Below the pieces are notes generated by a model that was not told the origin of the DNA, did no database searches, and was given only the letters and a program-made list of their open reading frames with translations. From Bacteroides sp. (GTDB lineage Bacteria; Bacteroidota; Bacteroidia; Bacteroidales; Bacteroidaceae): a DNA stretch of 7,402 bases. The stretch spans positions 1-7,402 of the forward strand of contig DYCT01000093.1 of assembly GCA_019417975.1 (NCBI GenBank). Reading direction: 5' to 3'. The stretch's first letter is position 1, and each line of letters begins with the position of its first letter. Below are positions 1-6,399 of the stretch, piece after piece. Made by a program: the position numbers and the translations under genes.

Positions 1-23
1 GTATGTACCTGAATGTGAAAAAC

Positions 24-37
24 ATGTTATATAACAT
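24..37. repeat. Perfect 14-bp palindrome upstream of the thioredoxin-like gene, possible operator
   Basis: The bases ATGTTATATAACAT are identical to their reverse complement. The palindrome ends about 20 bases before the proposed -33 element of the thioredoxin-like gene, and a half-site (TGTTAT, 58-63) recurs overlapping that element. This placement would suit an activator or repressor dimer, but AT-rich DNA produces such palindromes by chance, and no regulator is encoded in the window. The operator role is inference only. Confidence 0.25.
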
Positions 38-56
38 AAAATATAGCACTGATAGC

Positions 57-86
57 TTGTTATGTAGAAAAAAACTTGTAATTTTG
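57..86 (+). promoter_or_regulatory. Putative Bacteroides-type promoter for the thioredoxin-like gene
   Basis: TAATTTTG at 79-86 matches the Bacteroides primary sigma factor -7 consensus TAnnTTTG exactly. TTG at 57-59 lies 19 bases upstream, the usual spacing for the -33 element. Transcription would begin near 91-95, leaving a 5' untranslated region of roughly 105 bases before the ATG at 201. I see no strong hairpin or known riboswitch in that leader. Confidence 0.55.
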
Positions 87-200
87 CCCCTGTTTTAGAG
101 GTGAAATACTCTGAAAATGTAAATGCCGTTTGTTTCTAAGTCCGCAGTGGATGGCTTATTTCAAGATTCAGATGGTTAGTATTAACTAAATTCTTATTAC

Positions 201-704
201 ATGAAGTATGTAAAATGGATTTTTGTTGTATTACTAATTAGTTCCTTGACTTCTTTTGTGGGGATAGATAAACCCACAAGTGGTTTAAATGTGGGGGATA
301 AGGCACCCGACTTTTCTATTGATGCCAATCCCGGTGCACAGTGTCTTACGCTTGGCTCTTTGCAAGGTAATTATGTCTTGCTTAGTTTCTGGGCAAGCTA
401 CGATGCTACTTCCAGAATGAAGAATGCAAGTTTGACTCGTGCGATTTATCGTTTGTCGGACGATGTAAAAGATGTAAAATTAGTTTCTGTCTCATTTGAT
501 GAGTATAAATCAGTATTTGAAGAGACAGCTCGTAAAGATGGTATCCGTATTTCCGACAGTTATGTAGATACGGATGGGGAGGCTTCCGATATATTTAATT
601 CTTATGCATTGAACAGAGGCTTTTCCAATTTTCTATTGAATGAGGATGGAGTGATTATTGCTAAGAATATTCAAGTCTCCGAACTCTCGTCTTATTTAAA
701 TTAA
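201..704 (+). CDS. Exported thioredoxin-fold (TlpA/AhpC-TSA-like) protein without the CXXC active site
   Basis: This is a 167-residue protein with an N-terminal signal or anchor segment (basic MKYVK, then a hydrophobic stretch at about 6-20). There is no lipobox cysteine, so it is probably periplasmic or anchored in the inner membrane by this segment. A thioredoxin-like domain follows: VGDKAPDFSI (31-40), the strand NYVLLSFWAS (57-66), VKLVSVSFDE (92-101) and FLLNEDGVII (144-153). TlpA-type proteins carry WCxxC after FWAS. Here the aligned residues are Tyr67, Asp68, Ala69, Thr70, Ser71, then Arg72, so both redox cysteines are gone. The cis-proline position also reads GFSNF (140-144) with no proline. 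The only cysteine is Cys48. Thiol-disulfide exchange by the usual mechanism is therefore unlikely, and a binding or scaffold role is an inference. The gene stands alone with its own promoter and ends at a shared terminator. Fold assignment is confident, function unknown. Confidence 0.85.
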   Translation: MKYVKWIFVVLLISSLTSFVGIDKPTSGLNVGDKAPDFSIDANPGAQCLTLGSLQGNYVLLSFWASYDATSRMKNASLTRAIYRLSDDVKDVKLVSVSFDEYKSVFEETARKDGIRISDSYVDTDGEASDIFNSYALNRGFSNFLLNEDGVIIAKNIQVSELSSYLN

Positions 705-744
705 GACATTCCTGTTCTGTAAAAGGGACACAAATTAATACAGC

Positions 745-796
745 AAAAAAACTAAAACCTTGTAGGAGATATTCTTTTACAAGGTTTTTTTATTTT
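745..796. terminator. Bidirectional rho-independent terminator between convergent genes
   Basis: The arms AAAACCTTGTA (754-764) and TACAAGGTTTT (778-788) pair perfectly over 11 bp. Four further pairs inside, two of them G-T, leave a loop of about five bases (769-773). On the plus strand the hairpin runs into a T tract through 796. On the minus strand it is followed by seven T residues (751-745). It can therefore end both the thioredoxin-like transcript and the lon-tgt-permease transcript. The arm nearest the permease gene lies one base from that gene's stop codon. Confidence 0.85.
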
Positions 797-1896
797 GGGG
801 CTTTCCAATACAGGTAGATTGCAATAAAGGCATATAAGATATTTGGCAACCATACTGCTAAAAGCGAAGGCATATTGCCGTTGATGGCAAATGTCGATGA
901 AACCGTTTGAAACAAGATATAGGAAAAACTGAGTGCGAGTCCTAAGCCCAAATGCAATCCCATTCCTCCCTTTGTCTTACGTGAAGAAAGTGCTACACCG
1001 ATAGCGGTAAGGATAAAAGACGCAAACGACATCGCTATGCGACGATAATATTCGATTTCAAATTCTTTGATATTGGCAAATCCTCTTTGCTTTTGTTTGT
1101 CGATATATCTTTTCAGAGAAGGGCTGGTCAGCATTTCTTGTTGGTTGCGCAAAATCATGAAGTCGGATGGTTCCATGACGATGGTTGTATCCAACGCTTC
1201 TCCAGTGGTGATACTTTCCCGTTTGTCATCGAATTGGCGTATCATGTAGTTTTTGATAGTCCAATGATATGTAGATAGGGTATCGTAGACAATGCTGCGA
1301 GCTGTGAGGTGTGATACTAACTTTTTGTCTTGGAATTTGTCCAAAGAAAACCGATAACCTGTTTTGTTATAGTCTTCGTAGCGTTCGATATAAGCGATTA
1401 CACCCGAATCTACTTGCAGTTGGACATTGCGTGCATAATTTACTTTTTTCTTTTTGATGTATTTGTTCTCGAACTCCAGTCGGGTGACGTTGCCCTTTGG
1501 GATGACATAGGCTCCTAATCCGAACGTGACAGCAGAGATGATGGCTGCTGAAATCATGTAAGGGCGCATCATGCGCTTAAAGCTCATGCCGGTAGAGAAC
1601 ATGGCAATAATTTCCGAGTTCTCAGCCAGCTTTGAGGTGAAGAAGATTACCGCAATGAAGACGAACAAGGGGCTGAACAGATTGGCAAAATAGGGTATAA
1701 AGTTCATGTAATAATCAAAGATAATAGCTTTGATTGGTGCTTGGTTCGTCATGAATTTATCCATCTTCTCGTTGATGTCGAATACGACAGCAATAGAGAT
1801 GATGAGTGTGATGGCAAAGACATACGTGCCCAAAAACTTGGCTATAATGTATCTGTCAAGCCTTTTGAGTAGTTTCTTGCGGATAAAGTTTTTCAT
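790..1896 (-). CDS. LptF/LptG (YjgP/YjgQ) family lipopolysaccharide export permease
   Basis: This 368-residue inner-membrane protein has the size and topology of LptF/LptG. Three N-terminal membrane segments lie at about 22-40, 63-88 and 112-132. A roughly 150-residue hydrophilic region that should form the periplasmic beta-jellyroll follows (about 135-285), then three C-terminal membrane segments at about 288-305, 314-336 and 343-364. LAENSEIIAMFSTGMS (90-105) between segments 2 and 3 resembles the conserved cytoplasmic coupling helix that contacts the LptB ATPase. In the known system LptF, LptG and LptB2 extract lipopolysaccharide from the inner membrane and pass it to LptC and LptA. Sequence alone does not tell me which of the two permeases this is, and the partner and LptB lie elsewhere. 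A short basic stretch (KNFIRKKLLKR) precedes segment 1. The start lies 9 bp after the tgt stop with AAGAG upstream, so it is probably co-transcribed with tgt and lon. Confidence 0.9.
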   Translation of the reverse strand: MKNFIRKKLLKRLDRYIIAKFLGTYVFAITLIISIAVVFDINEKMDKFMTNQAPIKAIIFDYYMNFIPYFANLFSPLFVFIAVIFFTSKLAENSEIIAMFSTGMSFKRMMRPYMISAAIISAVTFGLGAYVIPKGNVTRLEFENKYIKKKKVNYARNVQLQVDSGVIAYIERYEDYNKTGYRFSLDKFQDKKLVSHLTARSIVYDTLSTYHWTIKNYMIRQFDDKRESITTGEALDTTIVMEPSDFMILRNQQEMLTSPSLKRYIDKQKQRGFANIKEFEIEYYRRIAMSFASFILTAIGVALSSRKTKGGMGLHLGLGLALSFSYILFQTVSSTFAINGNMPSLLAVWLPNILYAFIAIYLYWKAPK

Positions 1897-1905
1897 TGCT
1901 CTTTT

Positions 1906-3036
1906 TTATAGACGGGTAGACAGACGTTTGACCATTTTGGGTTTCCAGGTGGAGAAATCGCCTGCGATGATATGCTTGCGAGCTTCATTTACCAACCATA
2001 AATAGAATGCCAGATTATGGATAGATGCAATCTGCAATGCCAACAGTTCCTGAGCGTGGAACAGGTGGCGCAAGTATGCCTTGCTGTAGAGTACATCTAC
2101 GTATGAGGCACCGTCTGCTTCGATAGGAGAGAAGTCGGTTTCCCATTTCTTATTTCGCATATTGATGATGCCGTCTTTGGTGAATAGCATACCGTTTCTG
2201 CCATTTCGGGTAGGCATTACACAGTCGAACATGTCCACACCTCGTTCGATGCCTTCCAATATATTGATAGGTGTTCCTACTCCCATCAGGTAGCGAGGCT
2301 TGTCTTTGGGTAAGATTTCGTTGACCAGCTCAATCATTTCATACATTTTGTCGACCGGTTCACCTACTGCCAGGCCACCGATTGCGTTACCATCGCAACC
2401 TTTCGAAGCAACAAATTCGGCTGATTGTTTGCGCAAGTCAGGATATACGCAACCTTGTACGATAGGAAACAAGCATTGCTGGTATCCGTATTTAGGTTCT
2501 GTTTCATTGAAGCGTTTGATACATCTGTCCAGCCAACGGTGGGTGAGGCCTAATGATTTCTTGGCATACGCATAGTCTGAATCTCCGGGAGGACATTCAT
2601 CGAAAGCCATCATGATGTCGGCACCGATGGTGCGTTCTATATCCATTACCTTTTCCGGTGTAAAGATATGTTTTGAGCCATCAATGTGCGAACGGAACTC
2701 AGCACCCTCTTCACGTAGCTTTCGGATGCCGGAGAGAGAGAACACTTGGAAACCACCGCTATCGGTCAGGATAGGGCGATCCCATCCGTTGAACTTATGT
2801 AAGCCTCCGGCTTTTTCCAAGACGTCGAGTCCGGGACGCAAGTACAGATGGTAAGTGTTTCCTAAGATAATCTGTGCTTTGATGTCATTTTTCAGTTCCG
2901 GCAGTTGTACAGCCTTTACAGAGCCTACTGTGCCTACCGGCATGAATATAGGAGTTTGAATTTGTCCATGGTCGGTCGTGATAAGACCTGCACGGGCATT
3001 CGATTTTGGGTCGGTATATTGTAATTCGAACTTCAT
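1906..3036 (-). CDS. tgt: tRNA-guanine transglycosylase (queuosine pathway), zinc-cysteine-less variant
   Basis: This enzyme of 376 residues (E. coli Tgt has 375) exchanges guanine-34 of tRNAs with GUN anticodons for a 7-deazaguanine base. The catalytic framework is complete: TDSGGFQ with Asp92, FDEC with Asp146, GGLAVGE (220-226) and the nucleophile region DCVMPTRNGR starting at Asp271. Cys148 and Val224 match the bacterial preQ1-type pocket rather than the eukaryotic queuine type, so preQ1 is the inferred substrate. The C-terminal zinc site is degenerate. The family's CxCxxC becomes Gly309, Ser311 and Asp314 with exact spacing, while the histidine ligand survives as His340 in SIHNL. The protein is full length and otherwise well conserved, so it is probably active without this zinc site, or with a different metal arrangement. 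The start lies 3 bp after the lon stop, implying coupled expression in a lon-tgt-permease operon. Confidence 0.96.
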   Translation of the reverse strand: MKFELQYTDPKSNARAGLITTDHGQIQTPIFMPVGTVGSVKAVQLPELKNDIKAQIILGNTYHLYLRPGLDVLEKAGGLHKFNGWDRPILTDSGGFQVFSLSGIRKLREEGAEFRSHIDGSKHIFTPEKVMDIERTIGADIMMAFDECPPGDSDYAYAKKSLGLTHRWLDRCIKRFNETEPKYGYQQCLFPIVQGCVYPDLRKQSAEFVASKGCDGNAIGGLAVGEPVDKMYEMIELVNEILPKDKPRYLMGVGTPINILEGIERGVDMFDCVMPTRNGRNGMLFTKDGIINMRNKKWETDFSPIEADGASYVDVLYSKAYLRHLFHAQELLALQIASIHNLAFYLWLVNEARKHIIAGDFSTWKPKMVKRLSTRL

Positions 3037-3039
3037 ATG

Positions 3040-5502
3040 TTATTGTTTAGAAAAATCAATTGCATCAGCTACTTTCTCGTTGGTTAATGCCAATTCGAAA
3101 ACTTCTTTGATGTCTTTTACATAATGGAAAGTCAACCCTTTCAAGTATATAGGCTGAATTTCATCAATATCTTTTTTGTTTTCCTCACACAAGATTATTT
3201 CTTTGATGCCGGCTCGTTTGGCAGCTAAGATTTTTTCCTTGATGCCTCCTACGGGCAATACCTTTCCACGAAGTGTGATTTCGCCCGTCATGGCCAGTCC
3301 TTCTTTAACCTTGCGTTGGGTCAGTGCTGAAGCCAATGATGTAGCCATGGTAATTCCGGCAGACGGACCATCTTTGGGGATTGCTCCTTCGGGTACATGA
3401 ATGTGTATATTCCAATTCTCGAAGATATCTTCGTCGATAGACAATAGGGATGCATGTGCTTTTATGAATTCCAAAGCCAACATGGCCGATTCTTTCATCA
3501 CATCGCCCAAGTTTCCGGTCAGTGTGAGTTTTCCTCCTTTTCCTTTGCTCAGGCTGGTTTCCACGAAGAGTATTTCTCCTCCTACTGCAGTCCAAGCCAA
3601 TCCGGTCACTACTCCGGCGTACTCGTTGCCTTGATATTTGTCGCGTGAGTATTCAGGGATGCCGAGCAAGTCTTTCAAATTGGCAGTCTTTACCTCGTTC
3701 AGTGGCATGACCGAATCAGTGGCATATTGACGAGCCACTTTACGCAATACTTTGCTGATTTTCTTTTCCAGCTCTCGTACTCCCGATTCGCGTGTGTACG
3801 ATTCGATGATGGTTTCCAGAGCATCTTTGGAAAACTTTAAATCTTTTTTATCAATACCCGTAGCCTCCAGCTCTTTTGGAACCAAATGTCTGCGTGCAAT
3901 TTCTATTTTTTCTTCAGTGATATAGCCGCTCACTTCTATCAACTCCATGCGGTCGAGCAAAGGTTGAGGGATGGTGTTCAGGTTGTTGGCTGTTGCGATG
4001 AACATCACTTTCGACAAGTCGTAGTCGATATCGAGGAAATTGTCATGGAACGCATTGTTCTGTTCCGGGTCGAGCACTTCGAGTAATGCAGATGACGGGT
4101 CTCCCTGACGATCGGAACTTACCTTGTCTATTTCGTCAAGGATGAATACCGGGTTCGAAGACCCTGCTTTTATCAATCCTTTGATGATACGTCCGGGCAT
4201 AGCTCCGATATATGTTTTACGGTGACCACGTATTTCTGCTTCATCGTGTACACCACCTAACGACATGCGAATGTATTTTCGCTTGAGTGCTGCTGCGATG
4301 GATTTTCCCAAAGATGTTTTTCCTACTCCCGGAGGGCCGTATAGACAGATGATAGGCGATTTCATATCTCCTTTCAGCTTGAGTACCGCCAAATGTTCCA
4401 GAATGCGCTCTTTTACTTTCTCCAGTCCATAGTGGTCTTTATTGAGCGTTTTTTCAGCATTCTTCAGGTTCAGATTGTCTGTTGTATAGATTCCCCAAGG
4501 CAGATTCAGCATTGTTTGCAGGTAGTTGAGCTGCACGTTGTAGTCGGGCGATTGAGGATGGGTACGGTCGAGTTTTTCCAGCTCTCTTTCGAAGATTTCA
4601 GCTGTCTCTGCGCTCCATTTCATTTGTTCACCCTTTTTGCGCATCTCTTCTATTTCCTGTTGTCCGCCTCCGCCCAACTCATCTTGTATGTTTTTTATTT
4701 GCTGTTGCAGGAAGTATTCGCGCTGCTGTTGGTCTATCTCTTCGCGTGTACGCATCTGGATAGAGGCTTTGATGTCGGCCAATTGGATTTCTCTGTTCAA
4801 GAAAGCCAACAGTTTGTAAGCTCTGTCAAGCAATGACGGTATCTGTAGAAGAGTAATCTTCTCGTCTTTTGGCAACGGGAGGTTTGTACAGATGAAATTG
4901 ATGAGGAATGTAGGGTTTGTGATGTTTTTCACAGCAAATACCGACTCTTGGCTCATCGTGTCGGATGCTTGGATATAGCGTATTGTCATATCCTTGCAGG
5001 TATCGGCTACTACGCGAATTTCGTTCACGTCTTTCTTCACTTTTTTGTTCGGAAGAATTTCTTCTTCTACAGCCACTTTCCCTATAAGATAAGGGTCTTC
5101 CTCTATAATCTCTAACAAACGGACACGTTTGAGACCTTGTAAGATGACGGTCGTGTCGTGATTGGGCATTTCGAGTACACGTACTACTCGTGCCACCGTG
5201 CCGTATTCATGTAAATCTTCCAGGATAGGATACTCTGTTTCGGCCTGTTTTTGGCAAACCACAGCAACATAAGCATCTTTTTTCTGGATGTCATTTATCA
5301 GTCGCAATGAAGATTGTCGACCTACAGAGATGGGGAGTACGACGCTGGGGAACAAAACCATGTTACGCAGAGGTAGTACGGGAAGCGTATCATCAATTGC
5401 AACGTTGAACAACTGCTCTTCCTCACCTTCGAAATCGGCTATTAAGGAGAAGCTGTTGGCGTTCTCATTTTCTATCTCGCTCAAGTATTTATTCTTTTTC
5501 AT
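3040..5502 (-). CDS. lon: ATP-dependent Lon protease (endopeptidase La)
   Basis: This 820-residue cytoplasmic AAA+ protease degrades misfolded and short-lived regulatory proteins as a hexamer. The domains appear in order. The N-terminal substrate-recognition domain begins at LPVLPLRN (40-47). A charged, glutamine-rich coiled region spans about 235-310. The ATPase module has Walker A GPPGVGKT (389-396), Walker B FILDE (453-457), the arginine finger in LLDRME (Arg518) and a sensor-2 arginine in SGVRELE (Arg576). The C-terminal protease domain has the catalytic Ser714 in PKDGPSAG and Lys757 in GGIKEK, spaced 43 residues apart as in E. coli (679 and 722). All active-site residues are present. Relative to E. 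coli Lon (784 residues) there is an acidic N-terminal extension of about 30 residues before the first conserved strand. It is the first gene of the operon with tgt and the permease and has its own promoter upstream. Its start context has only a weak Shine-Dalgarno sequence, as is usual in Bacteroides. Confidence 0.98.
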   Translation of the reverse strand: MKKNKYLSEIENENANSFSLIADFEGEEEQLFNVAIDDTLPVLPLRNMVLFPSVVLPISVGRQSSLRLINDIQKKDAYVAVVCQKQAETEYPILEDLHEYGTVARVVRVLEMPNHDTTVILQGLKRVRLLEIIEEDPYLIGKVAVEEEILPNKKVKKDVNEIRVVADTCKDMTIRYIQASDTMSQESVFAVKNITNPTFLINFICTNLPLPKDEKITLLQIPSLLDRAYKLLAFLNREIQLADIKASIQMRTREEIDQQQREYFLQQQIKNIQDELGGGGQQEIEEMRKKGEQMKWSAETAEIFERELEKLDRTHPQSPDYNVQLNYLQTMLNLPWGIYTTDNLNLKNAEKTLNKDHYGLEKVKERILEHLAVLKLKGDMKSPIICLYGPPGVGKTSLGKSIAAALKRKYIRMSLGGVHDEAEIRGHRKTYIGAMPGRIIKGLIKAGSSNPVFILDEIDKVSSDRQGDPSSALLEVLDPEQNNAFHDNFLDIDYDLSKVMFIATANNLNTIPQPLLDRMELIEVSGYITEEKIEIARRHLVPKELEATGIDKKDLKFSKDALETIIESYTRESGVRELEKKISKVLRKVARQYATDSVMPLNEVKTANLKDLLGIPEYSRDKYQGNEYAGVVTGLAWTAVGGEILFVETSLSKGKGGKLTLTGNLGDVMKESAMLALEFIKAHASLLSIDEDIFENWNIHIHVPEGAIPKDGPSAGITMATSLASALTQRKVKEGLAMTGEITLRGKVLPVGGIKEKILAAKRAGIKEIILCEENKKDIDEIQPIYLKGLTFHYVKDIKEVFELALTNEKVADAIDFSKQ

Positions 5503-5559
5503 TCTTATAGGTTGTGTTTAATATTCCTTTTGATGTTTCAAATCATGCAAAAGTGGCTG

Positions 5560-5590
5560 CAAAGTTAGCTTTTTCTTTACTAATAATAAA
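5560..5590 (-). promoter_or_regulatory. Putative promoter of the lon-tgt-permease operon
   Basis: Read on the minus strand, TAACTTTG (5567-5560) matches the Bacteroides -7 consensus TAnnTTTG perfectly. TTTA (5590-5587), three of four matches to the -33 element TTTG, lies 19 bases upstream. Transcription would start near 5550-5555, about 50 bases before the lon ATG. I see no heat-shock-type repeat such as a CIRCE or HAIR element in the leader. Confidence 0.55.
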
Positions 5591-5643
5591 GTTATCTTTT
5601 AATAAATGCGTATCTGTTATTTTAATTTGTGGGCTAATAATAC

Positions 5644-5651
5644 TAACTTCG
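5644..5651 (+). promoter_or_regulatory. Weak candidate -7 box for the trmN6-like gene
   Basis: TAACTTCG differs from TAnnTTTG at one position and is followed by GCA, as is the lon box on the other strand. At the expected distance upstream there is only a T-rich tract (5620-5623), not a clear TTG. Transcription would begin near 5655-5660, giving a leader of about 35 bases. The call rests mainly on its similarity to the lon -7 box, so confidence is low. Confidence 0.3.
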
Positions 5652-5690
5652 CAACGATTTTGCGTTTTTCATCTTGAAACAGCTATAATA

Positions 5691-6398
5691 ATGTCAAACC
5701 CGTATTTTCAATTTAAGCAGTTTACAGTGTGGCACGACCGTTGTGCTATGAAGGTTGGCACCGATGGTGCTTTGCTGGGAGCATGGACGGATGTGGCCGG
5801 TGCTGGCCGGATTTTGGATGTAGGTACAGGTACCGGATTGGTAGCATTGATGTTGGCACAGCGTAGTGTTGATGCTTCGATAGTTGCTGTCGAGATAGAC
5901 GAAGCAGCAGCAGTTCAAGCTCATGAAAATGTGTCGAATTCGCCTTGGGCTAATCGGATAACGGTCCTTCATAGCGATTATAAGGCATTGGAAGTGGAAG
6001 AAGGGTTTGACTTGATTGTTTCCAATCCACCGTATTTTGTCGATTCGCTTCAGTCGCCCGATAGGCAACGTTCGTTGGCACGACATGCTTCCGATTTGAC
6101 TTATGCCGAGTTGTTGTCAAAGAGTGTTTCGCTGTTGCGTCCGGGAGGACGTTTGGCTTTGGTGCTTCCGATGGATTCGCTTTCTGAGATATGTAGGTTG
6201 GCTCCTTATTTTAAACTCCAATTGTGTCGACAAACGGATGTGCGGACTACTGTAAAAGCTACTCCCAAACGAGTGCTTGTCTGTTTGACTTTGGGCGATT
6301 GCACTTTTTGTCACGACGAACTTGTCATTCAAGAAGCCCCTCAGACCTATACTCCTCAGTTTGTCGCTTTGCTGAAAGATTACTATCTGAAACTATAG
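5691..6398 (+). CDS. trmN6: tRNA1(Val) (adenine37-N6)-methyltransferase, TrmN6/YfiC family
   Basis: This 235-residue class I SAM-dependent methyltransferase methylates N6 of A37, next to the anticodon, of a valine tRNA in E. coli. The family signature is strong from the N-terminus: FQFKQFTVWHDRCAMKVGTD (6-25) aligns with the YfiC start. SAM-binding motif I is DVGTGTG (43-49), an acidic ribose-binding strand end is VEID (67-70), and the adenine-N6 catalytic motif is NPPY (112-115). An ATG exists in frame at 5514, but the 59 residues it would add are hydrophobic, unlike the family, and read through the promoter spacer. I therefore place the start at 5691, where homology begins. The gene is divergent from lon and convergent with the lipid kinase gene, with one base between the stop codons. 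I cannot exclude a different tRNA or another adenine substrate in this lineage. Confidence 0.88.
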   Translation: MSNPYFQFKQFTVWHDRCAMKVGTDGALLGAWTDVAGAGRILDVGTGTGLVALMLAQRSVDASIVAVEIDEAAAVQAHENVSNSPWANRITVLHSDYKALEVEEGFDLIVSNPPYFVDSLQSPDRQRSLARHASDLTYAELLSKSVSLLRPGGRLALVLPMDSLSEICRLAPYFKLQLCRQTDVRTTVKATPKRVLVCLTLGDCTFCHDELVIQEAPQTYTPQFVALLKDYYLKL

Positions 6399-6399
6399 A

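Noticed and set aside
2..98. Short frames at the left edge (ten codons ending at TAA 32-34; 31 codons from ATG 3 to TAG 98)
   Set aside because: The first could be the tail of an upstream gene, but ten residues are too few to judge. The second is AT-rich, unlike any family, and runs through the predicted promoter.
1730..2005. 91-codon plus-strand frame across the permease/tgt junction, and similar short frames opposite tgt, lon and trmN6
   Set aside because: They overlap well-supported genes on the other strand and have no domains, signals or promoters of their own.
4393..4836. 147-codon plus-strand open frame within lon
   Set aside because: It is antisense to a fully conserved, motif-rich lon coding region, shows no recognisable domain and looks like a codon-bias shadow.
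5650..5664. Small inverted repeat CGCAA/TTGCG with a 5-base loop in the trmN6 leader
   Set aside because: A 5-bp stem with no T tract is too weak to call a terminator or riboswitch.
5514..5690. N-terminal extension of the methyltransferase from the in-frame ATG at 5514
   Set aside because: The extra 59 residues are a hydrophobic translation of the AT-rich divergent spacer that holds the promoters. Family homology starts at the Met encoded at 5691.
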